From: Ctena decussata
Lineage: Eukaryota > Mollusca > Bivalvia > Lucinida > Lucinidae
Assembly: GCA_963989385.1 (NCBI GenBank)
Contig: OZ022503.1
Span: 93,382,638-93,446,637 of the forward strand
Length of the DNA: 64,000 nt
Direction: 5' to 3'
Shown: positions 1 to 11,184 of the stretch, piece after piece
How the letters are laid out: every line of letters begins with the position of its first letter
How positions within the stretch are numbered: the stretch's first letter is position 1
Program-made: the position numbers and the translations under genes
The notes under the pieces: model-generated
The model's input: only the letters and a program-made list of their open reading frames with translations
Database searches by the model: none
What the model was told of the DNA's origin: nothing

Positions 1-67
1 AATTTCTATATTCCACAATAAAAACATATGTTCTGATCCCTCGTTAGAACCGTCTCACTCTCAGCGA
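1..67. repeat. Arm of a foldback repeat at the window edge
   Basis: The stretch around 20-60 (AAAACATATGTTCTGATCCC, then TCGTTAGAACCGTCTCAC) matches, after reverse complementing, the arm at 11521-11563, and is also like 11822-11860. It is a piece of the same foldback family, cut off by the window edge. Confidence 0.55.
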
Positions 68-76
68 GAAGATTTT
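68..76. repeat. LINE target duplication GAAGATTTT, left copy
   Basis: GAAGATTTT occurs just outside the LINE 3' tail (77-93) and again just outside its truncated 5' end (11185-11193). Nine matching bases placed exactly at both LINE ends fit a target-site duplication. Confidence 0.75.
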
Positions 77-93
77 CTATATTCTATTCTATC
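77..93 (-). mobile_element. LINE 3' tail, split off by the LTR element
   Basis: CTATATTCTATTCTATC is the reverse complement of the GATAGAATAG-type tail seen after the LINE copy at 47870-47900. It joins LINE sequence at 9513 once the LTR element and one CTATC are removed. Confidence 0.8.
89..93. repeat. Target duplication CTATC, left copy
   Basis: The five bases before the left LTR equal the five bases after the right LTR (9508-9512). Five base pairs is a usual Ty3/gypsy duplication length. The repeat lies in the pentanucleotide tail of a LINE. Confidence 0.93.
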
Positions 94-2240
94 TGTTACG
101 CAGAAGGTTTTACACTCGGTCGACACGGTTGTAGAGCCTTATGCGTCGCCAGGACGGCGGAGGGTGACTTCCGGTTAAAGGGTTATCTACTAGTGTAATA
201 CACTAACAAGGAAACTCTAACAACGTTAGAATTTTTTAAGTTTATATATAATGTAAATTCTATATACAACAATACAATTTACAACTATCACAATTACAAT
301 AATATACAACACATATCAGTTCATGTCGCTGGCCCAAGTAAGGTGTTTGTTTCAAATCTGTAATCGATTTGCGTATAGAACGCAAATAGATTACCGTCTG
401 ACGTCAACACCGTACTCGGCTCAGCGCCATGAACTAAAGGAAAACACAAAGAACAAAAAAACGTTAGTTTGAGCTCATAAAAAAAAAACAAGGCCTTATG
501 TTGGTAGACTTCAATTCGTCGTTCCCTGGATCATGTCATGGGCCAGTCCATATATCATGAGGAACACCAACTTATTTTAACACGTGCACGATTATATACT
601 GGTCGCTCCCTGGATCGTACCAGGGACCAGTCTATATATATATTAATACACCTTAGTGGACGAACACTGTCCCACACTTGATGTGACCTTCAGATCTTAT
701 CACAGAATCTGGCAAAACTGTGCTAACCACTTCCGCCTACATTTTGTGCTTCCCGCCTCTGCTTGGGAACCTTGCACAAACGGCGTTGTAACTGCCTCTA
801 CCCGGGTTGGTATTAACCTGGAGACGTATATCGCATCTCCAGGTGAGACGTGGCTCTAAGCCCTAACAGCTGACTGCCGGACTTGATGTGCCTAAAAATA
901 ACGAACTTACACTTAATACATTGTAACTACATAATAACAATGCGTAAGACTTGGGCCTGTCTTGGAAATACCATACAACGCCCTCGGCGAATGCCGAGCA
1001 TAACGTGCACACGCCAGCCGTGTCACTAGACACGACTCGCGCTCACGATGTAAAGCTAAAAGTGTGCTTACCACTTCCGCCAATGAAGAAACGAAGATCC
1101 TACTACGCATGTGCGTCGAAGGATCTGACGTCAAACATTGTCAAGAAGTATAATGACGTCAACAGGCATTACCATGACATACCCCACATAAAACATGAAT
1201 AATCTAAACAATGACCTATTTACATTAAATTGATCGACCAAAATCTAACTTGCATATTTATTAATTCATTTCTTTAAACTAAGCGTAATACCATTTGCCA
1301 TAGAATATAATAGCTGAATAAGCGTTTCTCACACATTTGGGATCATAACGTTTGATCTGACATCATGACATCAATGATGTTATACCATATGACGCCGTCT
1401 AATGAAGGCAAATCAAACGCATGATGACCAAATGTTACCATTATAACTTATGGAAAAAACCCTTAATGCGGTGCATGCTATGGCGTCAATTGACGTCACG
1501 AGTATATAAATTAGTTCCATTACAAATCAATCTACTTCTATAAGCCACGTATACGTGAAACTAATATAAAAAGTGCTGACGTCGCAATAACATGAATGCA
1601 ACTGACGTCACATGAATAACATGAATGCAACTGACGTCACTGGACGTCAAATAGACGCACACCATTGCAACCAACATCAGTGATATAAACTATTTCCGAA
1701 ATTTACAAAACTTCCTAATATACAAATATTATGCGCAGCATGCTTACTAACAAAATCGGTCGACACATGCGCAGCCTGATCACTGCCAACAAAATCAAAT
1801 CAGTCGACACATATAATCATACCATATCAATCAGAAGTCATATTTTTCATTCTTAGCCAAACTATTCTAAATAAATATAATAAAATCTTACCCTTCTAGG
1901 TCTTAACACAGAATCTGGGCACACAACAATATAACATCCATCAAGAATTAAACAGCCACGTCTAACTTTTCATTAAAAGATAGGCGTATAAATACTATGC
2001 GTCTCACATTAAAATCATGCAAAGCGCTTTCCACAATCAAAAGACTCGTGCAGGTATTCACCTTAAAATCATGCAATATGCTGTCCACGAGAGGTATTCA
2101 CAAACAACCCATGCATAACGTAGTCACAATTTCCGTAAACGTTTTATTACCACAGTTACCCTAAAAACTGTAGCCTTACTGATTGAAAGGATTAAAATAA
2201 TCTCGACGACATAGTGGACGATTAGATCCATTTCGTAACA
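94..2240 (-). repeat. 3' LTR of the Gmr1-like element
   Basis: This 2,147-bp LTR begins TGTTACG and ends CGTAACA, a 7-bp inverted terminal pair. It is the 3' LTR because the coding frame is on the minus strand. It contains six exact TGACGTCA octamers (399, 1126, 1154, 1491, 1603, 1632), a tandem duplication around 1588-1640, and two stem-loops built on TCCCTGGATC (523-546 and 599-630). Small reading frames at 656-859, 913-1134 and 951-1202 recur unchanged in the other LTR and look incidental. Confidence 0.95.
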
Positions 2241-2256
2241 TAGGTTTCCCCTTAGG
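2241..2256 (-). promoter_or_regulatory. Polypurine tract before the 3' LTR
   Basis: Read on the minus strand, the bases entering the 3' LTR are AAGGGGAAACCTA followed by TGTTACG. The short purine run in the expected place primes plus-strand DNA in LTR elements. It is slightly broken by the final CCTA. Confidence 0.6.
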
Positions 2257-2380
2257 GAGAAAAAAACATAACAATATTTCTTTTCTGAAATAGTACGAAA
2301 TGCGATCGAATCGTAGGCTATGTCAAAACTGGAAAACTAGCTATATACACAACAACGGTGCGATGCATAACGTGGCCAAA

Positions 2381-5300
2381 CTATCTACTAAGGTAGTCCG
2401 CCCCCAAATTATCTTGGCCGCGGATAGCAACGATCCTGAATCTGTACGGCTGTAATTTCATGGCCCAACGCATGATTCGGGGATTGAGCACCTTAGCTGT
2501 CTGCATATAAGACAAAGGTTTGTGGTCAGTTTCAAGTAGGAACTCCGCCCCATACAGGTACTTACGAAATTTCTCAACACCCCAGATAATACCCAAACAT
2601 TCCTTCTCAATTACAGAGTAGTTCTTTTCCCGAGGTAACAATTTCTTGCTAGCATAAGCAATCGGCAAACGACCTTCACCTTCGAATTCCTGAAGCAAAA
2701 TAGCTCCAAGACCAACGTCTGAAGCATCTGTTCGGAGTACAAACGGGTTACCTTCTTGAAAAACAGGTAAGCGAAGAATAGGACTAGACGTGAGCCTACT
2801 CTTCAGGGTTTGAAATGCCCTTTCATGCTGATCTTGCCAATCTTTGATAGAATTAGGTCTATCCCGTTTAGTTAAATCAGTCAGAGGAGAAGCTATGGAT
2901 GAAAAATTTGGGATAAAACGACGGTAAAACCCAGCTAATCCCAGAAAAGATTTAATTTGTCTTTTCGTACATGGACGAGGAGCATCTCTGATAGCCTGTA
3001 TCTTGTCCTCTTGCGGTCGTACCGTCTGTCCGACGATATTGTGACCAAGGCACTCGATACTGCCATAACCGATCATGCATTTAGATGGTTTTGCCGTCAA
3101 TTTGGCCGACCTGAGCCGATCTAACACTTGACGTAATGACGTCACATGATCCTTCCATGTTTCAGTAAATATCCACATGTCATCAACAAAGCTGTCAACA
3201 TTTGGGAGATTGGACAATATGATTCTCATTAACCTACAAAATGAGGCTCCCGAATTGACCAAACCGAAGGGCATAGTTTTAAACTGGAATAAACCTTTAG
3301 GCGTTTCAAATGCTGTCAAAGGTTTAGACCTTTCAGTAAGACTGACTTGCCAATAACCCTTACTCAGGTCCATCTTTGTAAAGAATCTATGTCCCGACAT
3401 TTTATTGATAACCTCCTCCATATTTGGCATAGGTTCTGCATCGAATTCCGTCACTTTGTTAAGCTTCCGGAAGTCGATACAGAATCTAACTGATCCGTCT
3501 TTCTTCGGAACTAGGACAACAGGAGATGAATACGGTGAAATCGACGGCTCGATTACCCCTAAATCCAACATATCCTGTATCTCCGTCTCCATGACGTTAC
3601 GCGTCTTATACGGGATAGAATAACCCTTCGTCCGTATGGGTTCTGACGTGAGTAGTTTGATATCGTGCTGTATTTGATCAGTTCGACCGGGTAAACTTGA
3701 TAGTACATCCGGGTACTGTTTAATCAACGCTTCAACCTCCATACGTTGTTCTGACGTTAACGTATCTGAAATACTGACGTCATTATAAGTTTCCGGCTCT
3801 TTAGCTGTCGGAAAAGCACAATCATCAAGAGAAAATTCATCACTACCATCGTCATCAACCGACTCTGTAGTCTCAGTTGACAATAAACAATGTGACGGCA
3901 CAGTACGACGTTCGACATACTGTTTCAGCATATTAGCATGATATGTACTCACGACACCATTGACGTCGATTTTATAGTCCATTCTATTCACCACCTCTAC
4001 TACTTCATATGGACCCTTCCACTGCAATAACAGTTTATTACTGTCAGTTGGCAGTAATAACAGTACTTTATCTCCCACGTTAAATTTACGCGACCTAGCG
4101 CGTTTGTCATAATAAGCCTTTTGCTTGACTTGTACTTTCCGTAAATTATCATGTGCTAACTTACACGTCTGCTCTAACCGTTCTCTCAACTCAATTACGT
4201 ACTGGTACGTAGACAGAACCTGCTCATCCTGTACCTCTTCAGACCATAATTCACGTAATATTGCCATTGGGCCCTTAACGTTACGTCCGTATAACAATTC
4301 GAACGGAGAAAACCCTAATGACTCTTGCGGAACCTCCCTTATTGCAAACAGTAGTGCTGGGAGATATTTATCCCAGTCTTTAGGACGTTCTGCGCACATC
4401 CTACGTAGCATTTGCTTCAACGTCGCGTGAAAACGCTCTACGAGACCGTTGCAGATAGGATGATACGGCGTCGTGGTTAACTGCTGGAGTGATAACAGCC
4501 TGCTTACTTCTTTCATAACTTCAGCAGTAAACTGACTTCCGCAATCTGTTAACATTTCATCAGGTATGCCAACTCTTTGCCTTATGCCATTCAATTTAGG
4601 GTCAACAACTTGGGCCTGCTTCAATGCCTCCTTATCACTAGCAATAATTTGATCAGGAACTTTAAGTTTCCTATAGACCTCTTCACCTTGCTTAGCTTGT
4701 GACCTAGTCACTGCCGCCATTGCAAAATGGGACATATCGGGAAGTTTTGACCCGTCAATATTTCCAATAACCAGGTCATACAATGTATCTTCCATGCACA
4801 ATGCCTCAGTTTTTCCTGTGAAAAATGGACAATCTATGTCAACCATTGCTAAGGGATACCTTTGGGTAGATTCATCAATCAAAGTTACATCAGATTCTCT
4901 ACCAAGTAATTGATCATTAGAAACCAAGTTTCTACGAACGACACACCCAGTACAACCTGTGTCCCTTAAAACTACAACAGTCTTACCATTAACCGTACCC
5001 TGTGCTGTTGGTAATCGCGACCTTAAAAAGTAACAGACACCTTCCCTATCCACGTTATCATCGATTAATGGACTTTCTTCCTTACTCTTATAGGGACCTT
5101 CTATTTCATGAGACCTATTCATTGTAGTTTTACAAAAGCTCATTTGATGTCCGCCACCCCGACCACGTCCGCGGGAATAACCCCGACCACGGCCACGATC
5201 TGAATTACTACCCTTCGTCTGTACAGTATCGCTCTTACTCTGTGATCTTTGTGTCTCATCTTTCGGTGCATAACTACTCCCCTTACTTCCGCTATACCCG

Positions 5301-6436
5301 CTTGCACTTGCACCTACCTCCGCACTATATGCTTGCTTCCTATCGGGATTCTTAAAACATTTATATGTTAAATGTCCCTTACCACAAATACTACATTTTA
5401 TCTCTGGCTTCGCACTCGGCTTATTATCAGATCTACTCTGAGTTACGCCCTTAATATCACGCTGCCCCTTATTAACACAAGCGTATACGCCGCCACGTGC
5501 TTCTGCAAATAAATCTGCTTCCCTAGCCATCTCACCTAGATTCGTGAATGTTTTCGGTTTCAAATGAACATATAGTTCTTTACTACAGGATTCTAAAAAC
5601 TGATCTCTAGCGAAAAAATCGCAAACAGATTCATAAGACTGGTCTACTTTCGCCATTTTCAACCATTTATTAAGATACGACCTAAGTCTACTACTAAACT
5701 GAATAAACGTTTCGGACTTTTCAGGCCTATCATAGCGAAATTTCTTCCTAAATCCGCGTTCAGTCATATCAAAATTCTTTAACAACGCATCTTTCAACTT
5801 GTCATAATCTGCTGCATCATCTACAGACAATCTATCATAAACATCAAGCGCGCGACCTTTAAGTAATGCGCTTAAATATGCAGCCCAAACGTTTTTATCC
5901 CATTTATTCGCCGTCGCGTATTTCTCAAACCTTGATAAGTAACTATCCATTTTGTCCTTACTTTCATCAAAATACGGTAACTTGGGATCTCGCGCATGCG
6001 CTAGCTTTTCAGCCTTCTGTTTTTCTAATTCAACTCTAAACGTTACCTTCTGCAAATCTATCTGATTTTTCAACTCGCGTTGCTGCAATTCAAAACTGTA
6101 CTTCAACTTTTCTAACTCGACCTCGCTCGACAACTTTGCTTCCTTATCGCTTTCGACTTGAGACAACTTAGCTTCCCTATCTTTCTCGGCTTGCCGCTCT
6201 ATACTTTCAATTCGCGCCATCTCGATTTCCCTATCCGCCGCAATCTTAGCTAGTTCTACTTCCCTATCCTTTTCGGCCTGCGCGATCCTCTCTTTATCAA
6301 GTTCCCTTACCGCGTGCCTTTCTGCCCTCTCAGTCTCTTGCTGTTGCTTTACAAATTCCTGCAAAGCCTGCCCCTCATAACCTAACTCCTTTCCCGTCTT
6401 AACTAACTGATCCATGACGCTTAACGTAATGCTCAC
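2381..6436 (-). CDS. Gag-pol polyprotein, integrase internally deleted
   Basis: A single 1,351-residue frame without stop or frameshift. In order: charged coiled coil (about 30-145); SCAN-like Gag capsid (150-315); short zinc knuckle Cys348, Cys351, His355, Cys360 (CX2CX3HX4C); Arg-Gly box (413-428); aspartic protease with Asp492-Thr-Gly; integrase remnant (606-845); RT (about 930-1110) with Asp1023 and FVDD at 1083-1086; RNase H with Asp1237, Glu1277 and Asp1304, ending at the stop. The integrase keeps Asp631 and Glu667 with 35 residues between, and a GPY module at 808-810, but lacks the zinc-binding domain and first catalytic Asp: the frame runs from a region normally preceding integrase straight into the second-Asp motif at about 623. 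Met at 6436 is the first good start and leads into the coiled coil. Confidence 0.93.
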   Translation of the reverse strand: MSITLSVMDQLVKTGKELGYEGQALQEFVKQQQETERAERHAVRELDKERIAQAEKDREVELAKIAADREIEMARIESIERQAEKDREAKLSQVESDKEAKLSSEVELEKLKYSFELQQRELKNQIDLQKVTFRVELEKQKAEKLAHARDPKLPYFDESKDKMDSYLSRFEKYATANKWDKNVWAAYLSALLKGRALDVYDRLSVDDAADYDKLKDALLKNFDMTERGFRKKFRYDRPEKSETFIQFSSRLRSYLNKWLKMAKVDQSYESVCDFFARDQFLESCSKELYVHLKPKTFTNLGEMAREADLFAEARGGVYACVNKGQRDIKGVTQSRSDNKPSAKPEIKCSICGKGHLTYKCFKNPDRKQAYSAEVGASASGYSGSKGSSYAPKDETQRSQSKSDTVQTKGSNSDRGRGRGYSRGRGRGGGHQMSFCKTTMNRSHEIEGPYKSKEESPLIDDNVDREGVCYFLRSRLPTAQGTVNGKTVVVLRDTGCTGCVVRRNLVSNDQLLGRESDVTLIDESTQRYPLAMVDIDCPFFTGKTEALCMEDTLYDLVIGNIDGSKLPDMSHFAMAAVTRSQAKQGEEVYRKLKVPDQIIASDKEALKQAQVVDPKLNGIRQRVGIPDEMLTDCGSQFTAEVMKEVSRLLSLQQLTTTPYHPICNGLVERFHATLKQMLRRMCAERPKDWDKYLPALLFAIREVPQESLGFSPFELLYGRNVKGPMAILRELWSEEVQDEQVLSTYQYVIELRERLEQTCKLAHDNLRKVQVKQKAYYDKRARSRKFNVGDKVLLLLPTDSNKLLLQWKGPYEVVEVVNRMDYKIDVNGVVSTYHANMLKQYVERRTVPSHCLLSTETTESVDDDGSDEFSLDDCAFPTAKEPETYNDVSISDTLTSEQRMEVEALIKQYPDVLSSLPGRTDQIQHDIKLLTSEPIRTKGYSIPYKTRNVMETEIQDMLDLGVIEPSISPYSSPVVLVPKKDGSVRFCIDFRKLNKVTEFDAEPMPNMEEVINKMSGHRFFTKMDLSKGYWQVSLTERSKPLTAFETPKGLFQFKTMPFGLVNSGASFCRLMRIILSNLPNVDSFVDDMWIFTETWKDHVTSLRQVLDRLRSAKLTAKPSKCMIGYGSIECLGHNIVGQTVRPQEDKIQAIRDAPRPCTKRQIKSFLGLAGFYRRFIPNFSSIASPLTDLTKRDRPNSIKDWQDQHERAFQTLKSRLTSSPILRLPVFQEGNPFVLRTDASDVGLGAILLQEFEGEGRLPIAYASKKLLPREKNYSVIEKECLGIIWGVEKFRKYLYGAEFLLETDHKPLSYMQTAKVLNPRIMRWAMKLQPYRFRIVAIRGQDNLGADYLSR

Positions 6437-7336
6437 GTTAACCTAACTGAAACCGACGTTCACTTATAGTCACACACGTTAACTAAAACGTTAACAATAA
6501 TAATAACAAACTAATCCAACTAAAACGTTGATTAATTAGTATACTCGCGATCTGGACGTAGCCATTAAAGTTACGTTCATAACAGACCGGAAATGACGTC
6601 ATAAACTGACGTTGACTTTGCCGAGAATTACTTTTCACTATTAGATGACGTAATTAGATGACGTAAATAACCCACATACAATTACGCCCAACTTGATCTA
6701 GCGTATCGGATATACAAACGTAACGTATGTAACGCAACGTATTAACACTGACACGACAACTGTACGTCCTACGTTACAAAACCATATTAGATACCAACGG
6801 TAAATCAAACTTAAGATTCCGCTATTAGGTTTAATTCATTGTAACGATATTATATAACGTTACGAGTGACCTACGTTACTAAATCAGGACATAAAATGGA
6901 CCTCAGTAACGGTTACGACACAACGTACAAAACGTTTAGGTTAATAAACTTACAGATTGTCATGCAACAGCAGTGCCAAGGTACTCAACCGGACCTTAAA
7001 ACTAAATACGTATCATCCGTGCCAAGACAATTCAGGTCTATATACCTCAGTTTCCCCACTCAGATATGCAACCTGTTACATTTTATCACAAATTAATGCA
7101 TGGGCTATCGCACTTCATCACGCAGGGAATAAGGATAGTTGACCTTAATTGAGTGTAGGTTACATTTACAAAGAATTTAGTGGCAAAATTGCTCCCCTAA
7201 AATTCACAGCCTTACGTCACCTTAGAAAAGAACAATCAGAAAGTCAATAATAAAAAAAAAAAATGTCTGACAAAATTGTGCCTAGATTCTGTATATATTG
7301 TCAATGTGTTACACTGGCAGATATTAACCGGAAATC
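6437..7336 (-). other. Untranslated leader of the LTR element
   Basis: About 900 bases between primer site and gag start. It is AT-rich with many ACGT and AACGTT words. No conserved frame was found. A packaging signal would be expected here by analogy with other LTR elements, but none can be pointed to. Confidence 0.6.
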
Positions 7337-7360
7337 AAATCCCGTTACTTCATGACACCA
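7337..7360 (-). promoter_or_regulatory. tRNA primer binding site
   Basis: Directly inside the 5' LTR the minus strand begins TGGTGTCATGAAGTAACGGG. Its complement ends in TGACACCA preceded by a T-arm-like AAATCCC, as expected of a tRNA 3' end with CCA. The TGACACCA end suggests a leucine tRNA, but I cannot confirm the isoacceptor by eye. Confidence 0.75.
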
Positions 7361-9507
7361 TGTTACGCAGAAGGTTTTACACTCGGTCGACACGGTTGTA
7401 GAGCCTTATGCGTCGCCAGGACGGCGGAGGGTGACTTCCGGTTAAAGGGTTATCTACTAGTGTAATACACTAACAAGGAAACTCTAACAACGTTAGAATT
7501 TTTTAAGTTTATATATAATGTAAATTCTATATACAACAATACAATTTACAACTATCACAATTACAATAATATACAACACATATCAGTTCATGTCGCTGGC
7601 CCAAGTAAGGTGTTTGTTTCAAATCTGTAATCGATTTGCGTATAGAACGCAAATAGATTACCGTCTGACGTCAACACCGTACTCGGCTCAGCGCCATGAA
7701 CTAAAGGAAAACACAAAGAACAAAAAAACGTTAGTTTGAGCTCATAAAAAAAAAACAAGGCCTTATGTTGGTAGACTTCAATTCGTCGTTCCCTGGATCA
7801 TGTCATGGGCCAGTCCATATATCATGAGGAACACCAACTTATTTTAACACGTGCACGATTATATACTGGTCGCTCCCTGGATCGTACCAGGGACCAGTCT
7901 ATATATATATTAATACACCTTAGTGGACGAACACTGTCCCACACTTGATGTGACCTTCAGATCTTATCACAGAATCTGGCAAAACTGTGCTAACCACTTC
8001 CGCCTACATTTTGTGCTTCCCGCCTCTGCTTGGGAACCTTGCACAAACGGCGTTGTAACTGCCTCTACCCGGGTTGGTATTAACCTGGAGACGTATATCG
8101 CATCTCCAGGTGAGACGTGGCTCTAAGCCCTAACAGCTGACTGCCGGACTTGATGTGCCTAAAAATAACGAACTTACACTTAATACATTGTAACTACATA
8201 ATAACAATGCGTAAGACTTGGGCCTGTCTTGGAAATACCATACAACGCCCTCGGCGAATGCCGAGCATAACGTGCACACGCCAGCCGTGTCACTAGACAC
8301 GACTCGCGCTCACGATGTAAAGCTAAAAGTGTGCTTACCACTTCCGCCAATGAAGAAACGAAGATCCTACTACGCATGTGCGTCGAAGGATCTGACGTCA
8401 AACATTGTCAAGAAGTATAATGACGTCAACAGGCATTACCATGACATACCCCACATAAAACATGAATAATCTAAACAATGACCTATTTACATTAAATTGA
8501 TCGACCAAAATCTAACTTGCATATTTATTAATTCATTTCTTTAAACTAAGCGTAATACCATTTGCCATAGAATATAATAGCTGAATAAGCGTTTCTCACA
8601 CATTTGGGATCATAACGTTTGATCTGACATCATGACATCAATGATGTTATACCATATGACGCCGTCTAATGAAGGCAAATCAAACGCATGATGACCAAAT
8701 GTTACCATTATAACTTATGGAAAAAACCCTTAATGCGGTGCATGCTATGGCGTCAATTGACGTCACGAGTATATAAATTAGTTCCATTACAAATCAATCT
8801 ACTTCTATAAGCCACGTATACGTGAAACTAATATAAAAAGTGCTGACGTCGCAATAACATGAATGCAACTGACGTCACATGAATAACATGAATGCAACTG
8901 ACGTCACTGGACGTCAAATAGACGCACACCATTGCAACCAACATCAGTGATATAAACTATTTCCGAAATTTACAAAACTTCCTAATATACAAATATTATG
9001 CGCAGCATGCTTACTAACAAAATCGGTCGACACATGCGCAGCCTGATCACTGCCAACAAAATCAAATCAGTCGACACATATAATCATACCATATCAATCA
9101 GAAGTCATATTTTTCATTCTTAGCCAAACTATTCTAAATAAATATAATAAAATCTTACCCTTCTAGGTCTTAACACAGAATCTGGGCACACAACAATATA
9201 ACATCCATCAAGAATTAAACAGCCACGTCTAACTTTTCATTAAAAGATAGGCGTATAAATACTATGCGTCTCACATTAAAATCATGCAAAGCGCTTTCCA
9301 CAATCAAAAGACTCGTGCAGGTATTCACCTTAAAATCATGCAATATGCTGTCCACGAGAGGTATTCACAAACAACCCATGCATAACGTAGTCACAATTTC
9401 CGTAAACGTTTTATTACCACAGTTACCCTAAAAACTGTAGCCTTACTGATTGAAAGGATTAAAATAATCTCGACGACATAGTGGACGATTAGATCCATTT
9501 CGTAACA
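7361..9507 (-). repeat. 5' LTR of the Gmr1-like element
   Basis: Same length as the left LTR and the same sequence wherever compared. On the minus strand this is the upstream LTR and should hold promoter and RNA start. The TGACGTCA octamers recur at 7666, 8393, 8421, 8758, 8870 and 8899. A TATA box was not assigned because several AT-rich stretches could serve. The outer end abuts the CTATC duplication and the LINE tail; the inner end abuts the primer site. Confidence 0.95.
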
Positions 9508-9512
9508 CTATC
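9508..9512. repeat. Target duplication CTATC, right copy
   Basis: Matches 89-93 exactly and runs straight into LINE 3' sequence (CCATAACCTTACTAGG), which ties both flanks to one pre-insertion site. Confidence 0.93.
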
Positions 9513-11184
9513 CCATAACCTTACTAGGTCGTTGGGGCACCACAGCTGACTTCAAAACAATCCCTTTCCACCTTGTCCTGTCTTCAGCTGCCCTAGTTGA
9601 GCTGGCAAAATCCATTCCAGTCCACTCCTTGATATTGTCTTCCCACCTCTTCTTCATTCTACCTCTTCTTCTTTTTCCTTTCACTGTGCCCTGAAGAATT
9701 GTCTTTGCTAAACCAGAAGACCATGAGACATGGCCAAACCACCTTAGTTTCCGTTTCTTGACCAGCGTCAGGAGTTCATCATATTCTCCAATGGCTGCTT
9801 GGATCTTCCTGCGAACCTCCTCATTGGTTATATGGTCCTTGTACGAAATGTTCAGTAACCGTCGATAGCATCTCATCTCAAAGGCCTGTTCTGATTCACA
9901 GGCATACAGAAATATGGAAATGACAAGGGAGCGCATAAGTGTCACCTTTGATCCAAGAGATGTGTTGTTATCTCTCCAAGAGCTGAAGTGGCTTGTGCTA
10001 TCCTTGAGAGAACCTCCTGTTTTGAGCCATCATCTGAGACAACTGCTCCAAGGTTTTTGAAGCTGCTTACAGTACCCAGCTTCTCCCCCTTTACCTTGAT
10101 CTCCCTCTGGATGCCATCTGCGCTGTTTGTCATCAGTTTGGTCTTCTCAGCACTGATCTCCATCTTATACCTTGTGCAGGTCTGGTCGAGACATTCAACT
10201 AGAGCTTCTAGTTCCTGCTCTTCCTCAGCAAGAGCGTCTATGTCATCGGCAAACCGCAGGTTGGTAATATTTCTGCCGCCTATGCTAACCTTTCCCTCAT
10301 GTTCTTCCAGAGCATCAGACATGATCCGTTCGAGAAAAATGTTGAAGAGGGTGGGTGACAGAAGACATCCTTGTCTCAACTAGTGTTCTGAACCATTCTC
10401 CTGTGCTGCCGTTTATCAGGACTGCACTTGTAGCCTTGTCATATAGCTGCTCAATGGTGCGAACTAGGTTTGCATTGATATTGTACTTCCTCATGGTGGC
10501 CCATAAGGCTGCATGCCATACCCTGTCAAAGGCTTTTTTGAAATCAATGAAGACATGGTACAGATTCTGCTGATGTTGAAGATACTTTTCACACAGGATT
10601 CTAAGGTTGAAGATCTGTTCTGTGGTGCTCCTTCCTGATCGGAACCTAGCCTGTTCCTCAGCAATTATCTCTTCGGCTTGTGGCTTAAGCCTGTTCAAGA
10701 TAACTTTCAGCATGACTTTGCTTGAATGACTGATGAGGCTGATGGTTCTGTAGTTCTGGCAGAGCTGTAGTTTGCCCTTTTTAGGGAGAGTAATAATCAA
10801 CGACTGAGTCCATGGGGTAGGCCATTCTCCTGTCGCCAGATCCTGTTACAGATATCTGTTAAAACATCAATCATGGTCTCCCCTCCAGCTTGAACAAGTT
10901 CTGCTGGTATTTTATCAACTCCGGCAGATTTTCCCTTCTTCAGTGCTGCTACTGCAATCTCAACCTCCTCACGAAGGATCGGTTGCTGATCTTCTTCTGG
11001 GGGCTGACTGCAGTCCAGGACCGTATTGTCACCATCAGTCTCATGGTTGTATAATTCTGAGCAATATTCTGTCCATCTGCTGAGATCTCTTGTTCTTCTG
11101 TAAGGCCTTTCCCAGACTTGTCCTGGATAGTTGTGGATTTACCCTGTTTCTCTGAAGTTAGATCCTTCACCAGCTGGTATGCTG
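9513..11184 (-). pseudogene. LINE reverse transcriptase, 5'-truncated, host of the LTR insertion
   Basis: This is the RT part of a non-LTR retrotransposon in broken frames. At 10315-10800 are FIDFKKAFDRVWH (motif A) and the finger region; after a frameshift, 9942-10379 carries RQGCLLSPTLFNIF and an intact FADD; 9508-9945 is the C-terminal part with LRWFGHV and KRRRGR before the 3' end. Compared with 45742-47902 it has a frameshift near 11100, a shift near 10380 and small deletions near 9900-9960. The endonuclease is absent. The 5' end at 11184 is a truncation point beside the duplicated GAAGATTTT. The clade is uncertain by eye; RTE-like or related. Confidence 0.88.

Larger units (their letters stand above)
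94..9507 (-). mobile_element. Complete Gmr1-like Ty3/gypsy LTR retrotransposon
   Basis: The element is bounded by two 2,147-bp direct repeats at a constant 7,267-bp offset and flanked by a perfect 5-bp duplication CTATC (89-93 and 9508-9512). It reads on the minus strand: 5' LTR 7361-9507, primer site 7337-7360, leader, gag-pol 6436-2381, polypurine tract, 3' LTR 94-2240. Ty3/gypsy membership follows from the RT, RNase H and GPY/F integrase tail. Integrase before RT is the order known from Gmr1-like elements; standard Ty3/gypsy has integrase last. The LTRs matched at every stretch I compared, so insertion is recent. Integrase is internally deleted, so this copy should not integrate by itself. 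Confidence 0.93.

Noticed and set aside
656..1202. Small frames in the LTR, repeated unchanged at 7923-8469
   Set aside because: They duplicate because the LTRs do. No motif, and they lie antisense or out of register to the element's coding strand.
10730..10750. CTGATGAGG in the LINE (also 46590-46610 reversed)
   Set aside because: It lies in LINE coding sequence and lacks the GAAAC and stem arrangement.
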